64,000 nt of DNA from Aggregatibacter segnis ATCC 33393 (GTDB taxonomy: Bacteria; Pseudomonadota; Gammaproteobacteria; Enterobacterales; Pasteurellaceae). Positions 10,641 to 20,712 of the stretch are shown one piece after another. Below the pieces are notes generated by a model. It saw nothing but the letters and a program-made list of their open reading frames with translations, searched no databases and was not told where the DNA came from. A program made the translations under genes and the position numbers. Numbering within the stretch: position 1 is the first letter of the stretch; the number at the start of each line of letters is the position of its first letter. Where the stretch lies: NCBI RefSeq assembly GCF_000185305.1, contig NZ_GL622200.1:1662330-1726329 (forward strand). The letters run 5' to 3'.

Positions 10641-12083
10641 ATGTTTGGTCCATTTAAACCAGCTCCACATATTGCTGAGCTGCCGGCTGACAAAATCGAT
10701 TCCACCTACAAACGCCTACGTTGGCAAGTGTTTGCAGGGATCTTCTTTGGTTATGCCGCTTACTATTTTGTACGTGCAAACTTTGACTTAGCACAACCCG
10801 GTTTAATTCAACAGGGCTTGTACACAAAAGCGCAACTAGGTGTTATCGGCTCAGCGGCTGGTCTTGCCTATGGTTTATCTAAGTTCGTAATGGCAGGTAT
10901 GTCTGACCGTTCAAACCCTCGCGTATTTTTACCATTTGGTTTATTGCTTTCTGGTCTCTGTATGACCATGATGGGTTTATTCCCATGGGCAACCTCTGGC
11001 GTAGCCATCATGTGGGTAATGATCTTCTTAAATGGTTGGTTCCAAGGGATGGGCTGGCCGCCATGTGGTCGTACAATGGTACACTGGTGGTCTAAATCAG
11101 AACGCGGTACTATCGTATCTATCTGGAATACAGCGCATAACATCGGTGGTATGATGCCGGGTGCAATGGTGCTATTAGCAAGTGCCGTTTTCTTCAGTAC
11201 TCATGGTATCGAAGCACAAGCAAAAGACATTTGGCAACAATCCCTCTACTATCCGGGTATTGCAGCAATGCTCTGTGCAATTCCAGTTTACTTCGTCATG
11301 CGTGATACTCCACAATCTTGTGGTTTACCATCAATCGAAAAATGGCGTAATGACTACCCAGATGACTATAACGAAAAAACTTACGAAAACGATTTAAGTA
11401 CAAAAGAAATCTTCGTAACTTATGTGTTGAAAAACAAATTGTTATGGTACATCGCGATTGCTAACGTATTCGTATACTTAATCCGCTACGGCGTATTAAA
11501 ATGGTCTCCGGTTTACTTAAGTGAAGTAAAACACTTCAACATCAAAGGTACCGCATGGGCTTACACAATCTATGAATTAGCCGCAGTTCCAGGTACATTA
11601 TTATGTGGTTGGGTATCAGATAAAGTCTTCAAAGGTAAACGTGGTTTAACCGGTTTCATCTTCATGATCTTAACTACAGCAGCTGTAGTGGCATACTGGA
11701 TGAACCCAGCTACACCGGAAGCAGAATTAGCAAATTACGCAGCGTGGTATGAAAACCCATATCAATTAACCGACTTCATCTTAATGACCTTAATCGGTTT
11801 CTTAATCTACGGTCCGGTTATGCTTATCGGCTTACATGCTCTTGAACTTGCACCGAAAAAAGCGGCAGGTACAGCAGCAGGATTTACCGGTTTATTCGGT
11901 TACTTAGGTGGTACAGTATCAGCTTCTGCCGTTATTGGTTGGGCTGCACAACACTACGGTTGGGACGGTGGTTTCTACGTCATGATCGGTGGTGGTGTTC
12001 TCGCGGTGCTCTTGCTCTTTATCGTCATGATTGAAGAAGGCAAACACAAAGCTAAAATAGGTGACACCTACGGCACTAAATAA
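10641..12083 (+). CDS. glpT: Glycerol-3-phosphate:phosphate antiporter GlpT
   Basis: Inner-membrane transporter of the organophosphate:phosphate antiporter branch of the major facilitator superfamily. 480 aa with about 12 membrane segments. The substrate-binding arginines are visible in [14 protein letters not shown] (first helix) and [15 protein letters not shown] (middle of the protein), and the OPA signature region [18 protein letters not shown] is present. I prefer ATG at 10641 with GGAGA at 10631 as ribosome site; the reading frame also allows TTG at 10629, which would destroy that site. GlpQ just downstream supplies its substrate. Confidence 0.97.
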   Translation: MFGPFKPAPHIAELPADKIDSTYKRLRWQVFAGIFFGYAAYYFVRANFDLAQPGLIQQGLYTKAQLGVIGSAAGLAYGLSKFVMAGMSDRSNPRVFLPFGLLLSGLCMTMMGLFPWATSGVAIMWVMIFLNGWFQGMGWPPCGRTMVHWWSKSERGTIVSIWNTAHNIGGMMPGAMVLLASAVFFSTHGIEAQAKDIWQQSLYYPGIAAMLCAIPVYFVMRDTPQSCGLPSIEKWRNDYPDDYNEKTYENDLSTKEIFVTYVLKNKLLWYIAIANVFVYLIRYGVLKWSPVYLSEVKHFNIKGTAWAYTIYELAAVPGTLLCGWVSDKVFKGKRGLTGFIFMILTTAAVVAYWMNPATPEAELANYAAWYENPYQLTDFILMTLIGFLIYGPVMLIGLHALELAPKKAAGTAAGFTGLFGYLGGTVSASAVIGWAAQHYGWDGGFYVMIGGGVLAVLLLFIVMIEEGKHKAKIGDTYGTK

Positions 12084-12094
12084 TTAAACAATAC

Positions 12095-12127
12095 AAAGGC
12101 GCAGGCGAAAGCTTAGCGCCTTTTTTG
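12095..12127 (+). terminator. Terminator after glpT
   Basis: AAAGGCGC / GCGCCTTT stem with a 13-nt loop and a six-T run, 12 bases after the glpT stop. It implies glpQ has its own promoter or depends on readthrough. Confidence 0.8.
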
Positions 12128-12238
12128 TACATGAATTTTTAAGTTAAATGATTTTATCCAACATAAGTTTCTGTCGCTGCATTTGGGTAGAATCAAAAAC
12201 ACCCAAAAAATCAACCGCACTTTCAGGGAGAAATGCTG

Positions 12239-13324
12239 ATGAAATTAAAAACCTTAGCCGTTACATTAATTGCAGCAGGCGTATTAGCCGGTTGTAGCCA
12301 CCAATCCGCCGTAAACAACATGAAATCAGACAAAATTATTATTGCCCATCGTGGTGCAAGCGGTTATTTACCTGAGCATACATTGGAATCTAAAGCGCTT
12401 GCTTTTGCACAACAAGCCGATTATTTAGAACAAGATTTGGCGATGACAAAAGACGGTCGCTTAGTCGTCATTCATGATCATTTCTTAGACGGTTTAACTG
12501 ATGTTGCAAAAAAATTCCCAAATCGTCATCGTAAAGACGGCCGTTACTACGTTATCGACTTTACATTAAAAGAAATTCAAAGTTTGAATATGACAGAAAA
12601 CTTTGAAATGAAGGAAGGAAAACAGGTCGCTGTTTACCCTGGACGTTTTCCTCTGTGGCAATCTCATTTCAAAATTCATACATTTGAAGATGAAATCGAA
12701 TTTATCCAAGGTTTAGAAAAATCCACCGGTAAAAAAGTGGGTATCTACCCTGAAATAAAAGCGCCTTGGTTCCACCACCAAAATGGCAAAGATATTGCTG
12801 TAGAAACTCTCAAAGTGTTAAAAAAATACGGCTATGACAAGAAAAGTGATCTAGTTTATTTGCAAACTTTCGATTTCAATGAGTTAAAACGTATTAGAAC
12901 GGAATTACTACCGAAAATGGGCATGGATTTAAAACTTGTCCAGTTAGTGGCATATACCGATTGGCATGAAACGGAAGAAAAAAATGCCAAAGGCAAATGG
13001 GTAAATTATGACTATGATTGGATGTTCAAACCAGGCGCCATGGCAGAAGTTGTAAAATATGCCGATGGTGTTGGTCCAGGCTGGTATATGTTAATTGACA
13101 AAGATAAATCCAAACTGGGGCAAATTGAATATACGCCTTTAGTGAGAGAATTGGCGCAATATAAGGTTGAATTGCACCCATATACCGTGCGTAAAGATGC
13201 ATTGCCTGAATTCTTTACTGACGTAAACCAAATGTATGATGCCTTGTTAAACAAATCAGGCGCAACGGGTGTCTTTACCGACTTCCCGGATACGGGCATA
13301 GAGTTTTTAAGAAAACAAAAATAA
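12239..13324 (+). CDS. glpQ: Glycerophosphodiester phosphodiesterase, protein D-type lipoprotein
   Basis: Hydrolyses glycerophosphodiesters such as glycerophosphocholine to glycerol-3-phosphate and alcohol. 361 aa; signal peptide with lipobox LAGC, so the mature protein begins at Cys20 or so and is lipid-anchored. GDPD catalytic motifs HRGASGYLPEHT near 36-47 and HDHFLDG near 80 are intact. Most of the chain is recognisably the H. influenzae protein D (Hpd/GlpQ), a known surface lipoprotein and vaccine antigen. I chose the second ATG (12239), eight bases after AGGGAG, rather than 12233, which is only two bases from it. It works with glpT next door. Confidence 0.97.
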   Translation: MKLKTLAVTLIAAGVLAGCSHQSAVNNMKSDKIIIAHRGASGYLPEHTLESKALAFAQQADYLEQDLAMTKDGRLVVIHDHFLDGLTDVAKKFPNRHRKDGRYYVIDFTLKEIQSLNMTENFEMKEGKQVAVYPGRFPLWQSHFKIHTFEDEIEFIQGLEKSTGKKVGIYPEIKAPWFHHQNGKDIAVETLKVLKKYGYDKKSDLVYLQTFDFNELKRIRTELLPKMGMDLKLVQLVAYTDWHETEEKNAKGKWVNYDYDWMFKPGAMAEVVKYADGVGPGWYMLIDKDKSKLGQIEYTPLVRELAQYKVELHPYTVRKDALPEFFTDVNQMYDALLNKSGATGVFTDFPDTGIEFLRKQK

Positions 13325-13378
13325 TGCACGAATCAAATATGTGAATTAAGCACATTTAATTGCTTATCAACATAAATA

Positions 13379-13412
13379 AAAAAGGCTTGGAAATCCAAGC
13401 CTTTTCTTTTTT
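13379..13412. terminator. Bidirectional terminator between glpQ and rplS
   Basis: AAAAGGCTTGG / CCAAGCCTTTT perfect 11-bp stem with a 4-nt loop, T-run on the plus side and A-run before it. Lies between converging genes. Confidence 0.9.
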
Positions 13413-13425
13413 CTGGTTTGCGAAA

Positions 13426-13794
<369 letters not shown>

Positions 13795-13800
13795 CTAGAT

Positions 13801-14550
13801 TTAACTGAGTTTACTGTTATATTCGGCTTGCGCCTGTTTTAACAGCTTACGTTGTTCGTCAGTCAGAGCTAGGCCTTCCAGTAGCTCAGGGCGTCGTAAC
13901 CATGTTCTCAATAACGATTGTTTTAACCGCCATTTGCGAATTTCCTCATGGTGTCCCGACATCAGCACGGGTGGCACGGTTAATCCATCAAGCACTTCAG
14001 GACGCGTATAATGCGGACAATCCAGTAATCCGTCGGCAAACGAATCTTCCTCAGCGGAAGCTTGTTTACCAAGCACACCTGGGATAAATCGGGCAACTGC
14101 ATCAATTAACGTCATTGCCGGTAATTCACCGCCGGTGAGGACATAATCACCTACCGACCATTCTTGATCAACAACCGTTTCAATTAAACGCTCATCAATG
14201 CCTTCATATCGGCCGCATAACAAAATCAATTTCTGATTCTGCGCTAATTCCTCTACGCCTTGTTGATCGAGTTTACGACCTTGCGGCGAGAGATAAATCA
14301 CTTTTGCACCTTCGCCTGCTACTTCTTTTGCTGAATCGATAGCGTCCTTTAATGGTTGCACCATCATCAGCATTCCCGGACCTCCGCCATAAGGACGGTC
14401 ATCCACGGTTTTATGCTTATCGTGCGTAAAATCTCTTGGATTCCAGCACCGCACTTGTAACAGGTTTTGCTTAACAGCCCTGCCGGTTACCCCATATTCC
14501 GTAATTGCTTTAAACATTTCAGGGAACAGACTTATTACCCCAATCCACAT
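13801..14550 (-). CDS. trmD: tRNA (guanine-37-N1)-methyltransferase TrmD
   Basis: SPOUT-class enzyme that methylates G37 next to the anticodon, preventing +1 frameshifting. 249 aa. Trefoil-knot motifs [13 protein letters not shown] (about 110-122) and [15 protein letters not shown] (about 131-145) are intact, and the catalytic-site Asp of the linker lies in [15 protein letters not shown]. The start is [12 protein letters not shown]-like, as in the family. Third gene of the operon, 64 bases after rimM. Confidence 0.98.
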   Translation of the reverse strand: MWIGVISLFPEMFKAITEYGVTGRAVKQNLLQVRCWNPRDFTHDKHKTVDDRPYGGGPGMLMMVQPLKDAIDSAKEVAGEGAKVIYLSPQGRKLDQQGVEELAQNQKLILLCGRYEGIDERLIETVVDQEWSVGDYVLTGGELPAMTLIDAVARFIPGVLGKQASAEEDSFADGLLDCPHYTRPEVLDGLTVPPVLMSGHHEEIRKWRLKQSLLRTWLRRPELLEGLALTDEQRKLLKQAQAEYNSKLS

Positions 14551-14614
14551 AATTTAGCCTTAACTTTTGAGCCTTATGTTAATGTTACCGCAAAGCGCTA
14601 CGGCATACCTGAGA

Positions 14615-15142
14615 TTAGAAACCAGCGTCCCAATCCACTGTAATCGTCTTAGTGGCGGGATCGACTCTTTTAACTACTTGTTCATACAAAAACGGAATTA
14701 ACCGCTCTTGTTTCCCGAAAGCATCTTTTACATTGGCTTTTACCACCAATACATCATTAGAACCGGTTTCCATCATTTCAGTCACCGTTCCCATGGCATA
14801 ACCTTCCAGATTCACCACCGCACAACCAATTAAATCGTGCCAGTAGTAATCCCCTTCTTCCAGTTGCGGAAATACTGATAAATCGACACCGATTTCCACA
14901 TTGGCAAGAGTTTGCGCCGCCTCACGATCATCCACGCCCTTTAATTTAACGATCAGTTCGTGATTATGATGACGCCAGTTTTCCAGTTCGGTTGGCTGCC
15001 ACTGCCCTTTGATTTTCAAAAACCAAGGTTGATAATCAAAGATACTTTCAGCTTGTTCTGTGGATGAGTAAATACGTAACCAACCGCGAATACCATAAGT
15101 CGAACCTAATTTGCCGACCGTTTCGATTCTTTGTTGTTGCAT
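14615..15142 (-). CDS. rimM: Ribosome maturation factor RimM
   Basis: Binds S19 and helps assemble the 30S head. 175 aa: N-terminal barrel (about 8-85, with [16 protein letters not shown]) and C-terminal PRC barrel (about 98-172, [13 protein letters not shown] to WDAGF). I chose ATG at 15142, which leaves 8 nt from the GAGG at 15154-15151 and gives the family N-terminus MQQQRIE; ATG at 15148 and GTG at 15151 are in frame but too close to, or inside, the ribosome site. Confidence 0.96.
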   Translation of the reverse strand: MQQQRIETVGKLGSTYGIRGWLRIYSSTEQAESIFDYQPWFLKIKGQWQPTELENWRHHNHELIVKLKGVDDREAAQTLANVEIGVDLSVFPQLEEGDYYWHDLIGCAVVNLEGYAMGTVTEMMETGSNDVLVVKANVKDAFGKQERLIPFLYEQVVKRVDPATKTITVDWDAGF

Positions 15143-15166
15143 ATTCATCACCTCAAAAAAGTAAAA

Positions 15167-15415
15167 TTACGCAGCTTTTTGCGCTTCTTTTACTAAAGTC
15201 GCAACGCGATCAGACAATGAAGCACCTTGACTAACCCAGTGGTTAACACGGTCTAAATTGATACGAACACGTTCTGCATTGCCTTGTGCGATTGGATTGA
15301 AGAAACCAACACGCTCAATGAAACGACCGTCACGTGGTGAACGGCTGTCAGCAACGACGATTTGGTAAAATGGGCGTTTTTTAGCTCCGCCACGAGATAA
15401 ACGAATGGTTACCAT
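15167..15415 (-). CDS. rpsP: 30S ribosomal protein S16
   Basis: Small-subunit assembly protein binding 16S rRNA. 82 aa; begins [20 protein letters not shown], the family signature, and has the normal length. First gene of rpsP-rimM-trmD-rplS; preceded by AGGAAGG and a leader of about 100 nt. Confidence 0.99.
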   Translation of the reverse strand: MVTIRLSRGGAKKRPFYQIVVADSRSPRDGRFIERVGFFNPIAQGNAERVRINLDRVNHWVSQGASLSDRVATLVKEAQKAA

Positions 15416-15523
15416 AACCTTCCTCTAATTATTTGATTACAAAAAGAAAACCCTCAAATATCGAAAGTTAAATGAGAGTTAAACTTACTTTTTTCTCTGT
15501 ATATATAGACAAAAAGCCCGTGG

Positions 15524-15551
15524 ATTGTACTCTTTTTCGCATAAAAAGCAA
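15524..15551 (-). promoter_or_regulatory. Promoter of the rpsP operon
   Basis: On the minus strand TTGCTT and TACAAT are separated by 16 bases, placing the start near 15517 and leaving about 100 nt of leader before rpsP. I saw no regulatory structure in that leader. Confidence 0.65.
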
Positions 15552-15663
15552 GTTAAAATCCATGTTCGGGCGTTGTTGAAATAGGCGTTTTTCAGATAGC
15601 GTGAAACTAAAGTGCGGTCGTTTTTCAGAACGTTTTTAAGTGCTATTTTTACCGCGCCAAAAA

Positions 15664-16959
15664 TTACGCATCTGCCATTAATTTTTCAATATCAGCAATT
15701 TCTTTCGGTGCAGCAGACGTCAGATTTTTGTTGCCGTAATCGGTAATCAACAAATTGTCTTCAATCCGAATGCCAATGCCTTTGTATTGTTCCGGAATAT
15801 CCGCCTCTTTAGATAAATACAATCCCGGTTCTACAGTAAGTACCATGCCGGGTTCCAAAGTGCGATCGCGATTTTCACCATATTCACCCACATCATGTAC
15901 ATCCAAACCGAGCCAATGCCCTAACCCGTGCATATAAAATTCACGATAGGCTTTTTGTTCGATTAATTCATCTACGTCGCCTTTCAAAATACCTAAACGG
16001 ACCAAACCTTCGGTTTTAATACGAATGACTTCTTCATTCGCTTTCGCAATGGAGCCGCCCGGTACCAGCAATTCAATGGCGCGTTTTTGTGCTTGTAGGA
16101 CAATCTCATAGATCGCTTTTTGCACTTCGGTAAATTGACCATTCACCGGGAAAGTCCGGGTAATATCGCCGGCATACATGGCAAATTCGCAGCCTGCATC
16201 AATCAGCACCAAATCGCCGTCGCGCAACGGCATATCATTTTCCGAATAATGCAAAATGCAGGCGTTTTCACCACCAGCAATAATGCTGTTATAGGAAGGA
16301 TAACGCGCACCGAAGCGGTTAAATTCATGCAAAATATCGCTTTCCACTTCATATTCTAAACGGTTCGGGCGAGTTTGTTGCATAACTTTAATGTGTGCAA
16401 GCGCACTGATTTGCCCCGCTTGTTGCATGAGCGCTATTTCATTTTCCGATTTGAACAGGCGCATCTCACCAAGCATCGGCTTCCAATTAAAAACACTCAA
16501 AAACTCCACCGCACTTTGTTCCAGCAAGGCATCACCCCAAGGCTGTTGCTTTGGTGCATAATAAAGTGCGGTCTGTTTTTGTACTAAATTTTTAAACTGC
16601 GGCACAAACTCGTCGATGGCATAAGCGGTATCCACCAACAACGTTTGCGGCGCATTGTCCACGCCAAGACGGCGTCCGTTCCAAATTTCCAGTAATTTAT
16701 CGGACGGGCGTACAAACATGATCGCCTGCTGTTCACCTTGCTGTTTACGCAATAACAATGCCGAATTCGGCTCATTAAAACCGGTTAAATACCAGAAATA
16801 ACTGTCCTGACGGAAAGGATAATCACAGCCGTCATTGCGGCGACGTTCTATGTCGGAAAACACCAAAAATAAGGAATCTTCCTGCATTAGTTCGAAAACC
16901 TTAGCGCGGCGTTGGGCAAATTCTTCCATCGGTAACGCTGCCATGTATGCGAGATCCAT
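15664..16959 (-). CDS. pepP: Xaa-Pro aminopeptidase (proline aminopeptidase II)
   Basis: Cytoplasmic metallopeptidase removing N-terminal residues before proline. 431 aa: N-terminal creatinase-like domain (about 1-170) and pita-bread catalytic domain. The dimetal ligands are in place: Asp in LIDAGCE (near 253), Asp in GDITRTFP (near 264), His in MHGLGHWLGLDVHD (near 345), Glu in VLTVEPGLY and Glu in GIRIEDNLLIT. It lies 12 bases downstream of the ygfB-like gene, as pepP follows ygfB in many enterics, so the two are likely co-transcribed. Confidence 0.97.
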   Translation of the reverse strand: MDLAYMAALPMEEFAQRRAKVFELMQEDSLFLVFSDIERRRNDGCDYPFRQDSYFWYLTGFNEPNSALLLRKQQGEQQAIMFVRPSDKLLEIWNGRRLGVDNAPQTLLVDTAYAIDEFVPQFKNLVQKQTALYYAPKQQPWGDALLEQSAVEFLSVFNWKPMLGEMRLFKSENEIALMQQAGQISALAHIKVMQQTRPNRLEYEVESDILHEFNRFGARYPSYNSIIAGGENACILHYSENDMPLRDGDLVLIDAGCEFAMYAGDITRTFPVNGQFTEVQKAIYEIVLQAQKRAIELLVPGGSIAKANEEVIRIKTEGLVRLGILKGDVDELIEQKAYREFYMHGLGHWLGLDVHDVGEYGENRDRTLEPGMVLTVEPGLYLSKEADIPEQYKGIGIRIEDNLLITDYGNKNLTSAAPKEIADIEKLMADA

Positions 16960-16971
16960 ATTGTATCCTTA

Positions 16972-17520
16972 TTAATGTAACGTCGGTTGTTTGTCTTCTT
17001 GTTTGGTGAAATGGGTAAAAAACAAGGTGGCGATGGTGCGCACATATTCCACGATCTCTTCCACCGCTTGCGCCAGTTCCTCAGGATCATCGTCTTCTTC
17101 GTAACCTAACTGGCAAATATCGTGTAAATCGTCCACGGCTTCGCCAATATCGCCTTTTTCTTTATCCAAATGCGGTTGAGCCAAACCTAAACCGAGCAGA
17201 AAGTGATTCGACCATTCCGCTAAGCCATCCGCCTGTTCAAACACATTTTCCGTATCGGGCAAACAAAGCTCAAAGTCAAAAGCTTCATTGTCCGCCAATT
17301 GGCGATGAACTTGTTGATAAATGTCGCTAACTTGCGTTAAAAGCGCAGTAGGATAGGCATGATTATCATTGGTAAATTGATAGAGTAATGGCTGCCAACT
17401 TTGATCTTGAATGCCTCCGCAAATTAAGCCGCTCAAAAAGCCGTGTAATTCGGCGGCAGAAAGTGGAATAGAGGCTTGTTGGAGTTGTTGATTCAAGTTT
17501 TGATAAGAAATTGTTGTCAT
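16972..17520 (-). CDS. ygfB: YgfB/UPF0149 family protein
   Basis: Cytoplasmic, acidic all-helical protein of the UPF0149 (YgfB/YecA) family; biochemical role not established for this genus. 182 aa with the family features [13 protein letters not shown] near 23-35 and a very acidic loop [22 protein letters not shown] near 140-160. Upstream of pepP and divergent from zapA; the ygfB-pepP / zapA-6S RNA-ygfA neighbourhood is conserved in gamma-proteobacteria. Confidence 0.92.
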   Translation of the reverse strand: MTTISYQNLNQQLQQASIPLSAAELHGFLSGLICGGIQDQSWQPLLYQFTNDNHAYPTALLTQVSDIYQQVHRQLADNEAFDFELCLPDTENVFEQADGLAEWSNHFLLGLGLAQPHLDKEKGDIGEAVDDLHDICQLGYEEDDDPEELAQAVEEIVEYVRTIATLFFTHFTKQEDKQPTLH

Positions 17521-17586
17521 TGAAATTATCCTTGTTGAGATTACGCTTAGTTTATCATTCTACACCGCAGGCAACCAGTTTAGAAA

Positions 17587-17615
17587 TTGGCAAGTTTTTT
17601 TGCCTATGGCATAAT
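17587..17615 (+). promoter_or_regulatory. Promoter of zapA
   Basis: TTGGCA and CATAAT with exactly 17 bases between them, the -10 preceded closely by TG; the start would fall about 30 bases before the zapA ATG. Confidence 0.75.
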
Positions 17616-17649
17616 ACAGGCAGTTTTGATTAAGGAATTTGAGGCTAAA

Positions 17650-17955
17650 ATGTCATCAAAAAGTATTGAAATTTCCGTCTTAGGGCAGGTATTACGTTTA
17701 AATTGTCCGGAAGAACAACATGAAGCTTTACGCAACGCTGCCCGCGAATTAGATCAACGCGTCTTGGAAATGAAAGAGCGCACCGGCATGTTACAAGTTG
17801 AAAAGGTCCTTTCCATCGTCGCCTTAAATTTAAGTTTTGAGCTTATGCAAGAGCAACAAAAAACGCATCTCATTGAGGATGTGCTAAAAAACAGAATTTT
17901 ACGTCCGCTCGATCATTCTCTTGAAAATATCGGGGCACAAAAGCTCAATTCCTGA
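17650..17955 (+). CDS. zapA: Cell division protein ZapA
   Basis: Stabilises FtsZ protofilament bundles in the Z-ring at mid-cell. 101 aa: N-terminal alpha/beta head (KSIEISVLGQVLRLNCPEEQ) and a long C-terminal coiled-coil helix. I chose ATG at 17650, five bases after GAGG; the frame opens earlier at 17587 but that extension covers the promoter. It sits directly upstream of the 6S RNA gene, as in E. coli. Confidence 0.95.
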   Translation: MSSKSIEISVLGQVLRLNCPEEQHEALRNAARELDQRVLEMKERTGMLQVEKVLSIVALNLSFELMQEQQKTHLIEDVLKNRILRPLDHSLENIGAQKLNS

Positions 17956-17999
17956 TAATTTCAGATAACAAAATGTCATCTGAGAAAAAGAATTAGTGC

Positions 18000-18028
18000 T
18001 AGTCATTAAACCTAATTTCGAGTAGTAT
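18000..18028 (+). promoter_or_regulatory. Probable promoter of the 6S RNA
   Basis: TAGTCA and TAGTAT with 17 bases between, each matching four of six consensus positions; the predicted start coincides with the 5' end expected from 6S alignment. Confidence 0.5.
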
Positions 18029-18038
18029 TGAATAAAAG

Positions 18039-18222
18039 AAATTCCTGAGGTGTTCGCCAGTGGATTACGTCCCTGAGCCGATACTTTTAATCTTATGAAT
18101 TGGTTTCCTGTCATTGGTGTGCAGGCTTAGCTCCGCTAAGAAGCCTAAAAATGATTTCAACTAATTCCCTTGAACCGTCGGGTTCAAGGACCGACCATCC
18201 ACAACGGCACCTCGGGTCCTCT
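18039..18222 (+). ncRNA. ssrS: 6S RNA
   Basis: Regulatory RNA that mimics an open promoter and sequesters sigma70 RNA polymerase in stationary phase. Recognised by position (zapA - 6S - 5-formyl-THF cyclo-ligase) and by elements shared with E. coli 6S: 5' CTGAGGTGTTCGCCAG, CCCTGAGCCGATA near 18071, GAAGCCTAAAA near 18140, the hairpin CCTTGAACCGTCGGGTTCAAGG at 18169-18190 (arms of 8-9 bp) and the closing CACCTCGGG. Its two ends pair (CCTGAGGTG with CACCTCGGG), as the terminal stem requires. Ends are accurate to a few bases; processing from a longer transcript into the next gene is known in E. coli. Confidence 0.93.
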
Positions 18223-18234
18223 CAAACAACAACT

Positions 18235-18810
18235 ATGCGTTTATTTTCCTCAACCGCCTCTCTTCGCCAACAACTTCGTCAGCAAATGCGAGAAACTCGG
18301 CAAAAACTGACCGCACTTCAACAGCAACAAGCTGCGCAACATATTACTGAACAGGCGCTAAAACTTATCGAACAACAGCAGGCGAGGAACATTGCGCTCT
18401 ATCTTGCCTTCGACGGTGAAATTTCAACAAAACCGCTTATTAACGAACTTTGGCAACAAGGAAAACATATTTATTTGCCGGTACTGCATCCTTTTGTTCG
18501 TGGTCATTTATTATTTCTGCGCTACTTGCCTGATACGCCGATGAAAGCCAATAAATTCAGGATTTTTGAACCGCACTTAAATGTACAAAATGTAATTCCA
18601 CTTGAGCAATTAGATGTGATCTTCACGCCGTTGGTCGCCTTTGATAAGCGGGGAAACCGTCTAGGCATGGGGGGAGGATTTTACGATCGTACGTTACAAA
18701 ACTCACAACGCCGTTTCATCACCGTGGGTTTAGCACATCAATGCCAACAAGTAGAAGCACTCCCAATCGAAAGCTGGGATATTCCGTTAGAACAAATTTT
18801 AGCGGGATAA
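18235..18810 (+). CDS. ygfA: 5-formyltetrahydrofolate cyclo-ligase
   Basis: ATP-dependent conversion of 5-formyl-THF to 5,10-methenyl-THF. 191 aa with the family motifs ALYLAFDGEISTKPL (about 62-76), HIYLPVLHPF (about 85-94), DVIFTPLVAFDKRGNRLGMGGGFYDRTL (about 124-151). I placed the start at ATG 18235 because the longer frame from 18100 runs inside the 6S RNA; there is no clear ribosome site, so translation may rely on the processed 6S transcript. An uptake signal lies in the coding sequence near 18309. Confidence 0.93.
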   Translation: MRLFSSTASLRQQLRQQMRETRQKLTALQQQQAAQHITEQALKLIEQQQARNIALYLAFDGEISTKPLINELWQQGKHIYLPVLHPFVRGHLLFLRYLPDTPMKANKFRIFEPHLNVQNVIPLEQLDVIFTPLVAFDKRGNRLGMGGGFYDRTLQNSQRRFITVGLAHQCQQVEALPIESWDIPLEQILAG

Positions 18811-18840
18811 AAAAACCTCCGAAAATTCGGAGGTTTTTTA
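18811..18840. terminator. Bidirectional terminator between ygfA and bamD
   Basis: AAAAACCTCCGAA / TTCGGAGGTTTTT perfect stem with a 2-4 nt loop, ending in T-runs on both strands. Confidence 0.9.
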
Positions 18841-18844
18841 TGGA

Positions 18845-19630
18845 TTATTGTGGCGCTTTCAATTCCGGTTCTTTTGGTTTTTCCGGCTCATCAAATTTCT
18901 TGCCTTCATTAGCTGCAATAATTTTTGCGGTTTGATCTGCTAAGTGAGTCAAGTTCATCTTTTCATAAGATGCTTTCATCAACGGTAATGCATCCAAAGT
19001 CGCTTGCGTATCCGGATACAGTTTCAACATAGAAACCACACGATTTGCTGTTGCCACATAAGCATCACGTTTAAAATAAAACTTCGCAATCGCTAACTCA
19101 TGACGAGCAAGACTCGCTTTAATGTAAGTCATACGCGCCAAGGCATCCGGCGTATAAGGACTATTAGGGAAATGTTGCACTAAATTTTGGAAGTTGGCAA
19201 AGGCCGTTTTAATGGATGTATTTTCACGGGTTGCGCGATCCACACCAAAGAAATCTTGGAAGAAATTATCACCCAATGCAGAATTAGTTAAACCCGCCAT
19301 ATAAAGAGCATAGTCTAAATGACTACTGTTTGGGAAACGTTGAATAAAACGATCAATGGTGACTAAGGTTTCGGAGTAGTCCTGCGTTTTATAGTAGGCA
19401 TAAATCAAATTTAATTGTACTTGTTCGCTATAAGAACTCCCCGGAAAACGACTACTCACAGCATTTAAATAACGGATTGCCTGAGAATAATCACCGTCCT
19501 GCAAATAGGTTTGTCCTGTGCTGTATAAGGTTTGTTCCGGTGCTTGTTCTACATCTTGTTTAGAGCTTGAACATGCGGTCACCGCCAACGCCATAGCGGT
19601 AAGCAATGCAAAGGATTTAAGTTTACGCAT
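18845..19630 (-). CDS. bamD: Outer-membrane assembly lipoprotein BamD
   Basis: Essential lipoprotein of the BAM complex, contacting BamA on the periplasmic face of the outer membrane. 261 aa: signal peptide with lipobox VTAC (Cys20), then about five TPR motifs over residues 30-235 (YLQDGDYSQAIRYLNAV, YKTQDYSETLVTIDRF, and so on), and a Pro/Glu/Lys-rich tail (PEKPKEPELKAPQ). Divergent from rluD, as in E. coli. Historically called ComL in Neisseria. Confidence 0.97.
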   Translation of the reverse strand: MRKLKSFALLTAMALAVTACSSSKQDVEQAPEQTLYSTGQTYLQDGDYSQAIRYLNAVSSRFPGSSYSEQVQLNLIYAYYKTQDYSETLVTIDRFIQRFPNSSHLDYALYMAGLTNSALGDNFFQDFFGVDRATRENTSIKTAFANFQNLVQHFPNSPYTPDALARMTYIKASLARHELAIAKFYFKRDAYVATANRVVSMLKLYPDTQATLDALPLMKASYEKMNLTHLADQTAKIIAANEGKKFDEPEKPKEPELKAPQ

Positions 19631-19684
19631 TGAATAGAATCCTTATTTTTACGAAAAATGAGAAATGAGTTACAATTGCCCGAT

Positions 19685-19712
19685 ATTGTATAGAACATTG
19701 CTAAATAAGCAA
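19685..19712 (-). promoter_or_regulatory. Promoter of bamD
   Basis: Minus strand TTGCTT and TACAAT with 16 bases between; start near 19678, about 48 bases before the bamD ATG. Confidence 0.6.
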
Positions 19713-19736
19713 ACTTGATTAACGGATTTTTTATTT

Positions 19737-20711
19737 ATGGCACAAATTACTCTCTCGGCCACCGTGCAACCGCAACAAATGGGACAGCGCTTAGACCAAA
19801 CCTTAGCGGAATTGTTCCCCGACTATTCCCGCTCCCGCTTAAAAACATGGATTGAGGAGGATTTGGTGTTGGTCAACGGTGTCGTGCAAAATGTGCCACG
19901 TACCAAAGTTTACGGTGACGAACACATTGAGATTACTGTAGAAATTGAAGATGAAACCCGCTTTGAGCCGGAAGCTATTCCGTTAAATATCGTTTATGAA
20001 GACGAGGACATTCTCGTTATCAACAAACCCAAAGATCTTGTAGTCCACCCCGGTGCAGGCAATCCTAAAGGTACTGTTCTCAATGCGCTACTTTACCATT
20101 ACCCACAAATTGCCGAAGTGCCGCGCGCGGGCATTGTACACCGTTTAGATAAAGACACCACGGGTTTAATGGTCGTCGCAAAAACTATTCCCGCGCAAAC
20201 GCAACTGGTACGTGATTTGCAAAAACGCAAAATCACCCGCGAATATGAAGCCGTTGCCTGCGGCATCATGACCAAAGGCGGCACAGTGGATGAGCCTATG
20301 GCACGCCACCCAACCAAACGTACTCATATGGCCGTGCATCCGATGGGGAAACCCGCCGTTACCCACTATCGCATTATGGAACGTTTCCGCGATTACACGC
20401 GCTTGCGTTTGCGTTTAGAAACTGGCCGCACCCACCAAATCCGTGTGCACATGGCACATATCGCCCACCCGTTATTAGGCGATCAAACCTATGGTGGTCG
20501 TCCGCGTCCCCCAAAAAATGCCAGCGAAGAACTCATGGAGGTACTACGCAATTTTAAGCGTCAGGCACTACATGCTGTGATGTTACGTTTACAACACCCG
20601 ATTAGCGGCGAAATGATGGAATGGTACGCACCATTGCCGGACGATTTTGTGGAATTAGTGACCGCTTTAAAAGCGGATTATGTTCTCCACAAAGACGAAT
20701 TGGATTATTAA
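19737..20711 (+). CDS. rluD: 23S rRNA pseudouridine(1911/1915/1917) synthase RluD
   Basis: Makes three pseudouridines in helix 69 of 23S rRNA. 324 aa: N-terminal S4 domain (about 15-75, SRSRLKTWIEEDLVLVNG) and RluA-type catalytic domain with HRLDKDTTGLMVVAKT, in which the Asp near 138 is the nucleophile. LETGRTHQIRVHMAHI (about 222-237) is the third conserved motif. pgeF begins one base after the stop, indicating an operon with coupled translation. Confidence 0.97.
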   Translation: MAQITLSATVQPQQMGQRLDQTLAELFPDYSRSRLKTWIEEDLVLVNGVVQNVPRTKVYGDEHIEITVEIEDETRFEPEAIPLNIVYEDEDILVINKPKDLVVHPGAGNPKGTVLNALLYHYPQIAEVPRAGIVHRLDKDTTGLMVVAKTIPAQTQLVRDLQKRKITREYEAVACGIMTKGGTVDEPMARHPTKRTHMAVHPMGKPAVTHYRIMERFRDYTRLRLRLETGRTHQIRVHMAHIAHPLLGDQTYGGRPRPPKNASEELMEVLRNFKRQALHAVMLRLQHPISGEMMEWYAPLPDDFVELVTALKADYVLHKDELDY

Positions 20712-20712
20712 T

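Noticed and set aside
18100-18234. N-terminal extension of the 5-formyl-THF cyclo-ligase
   Set aside because: These bases are the 6S RNA, and the added residues have no family similarity.
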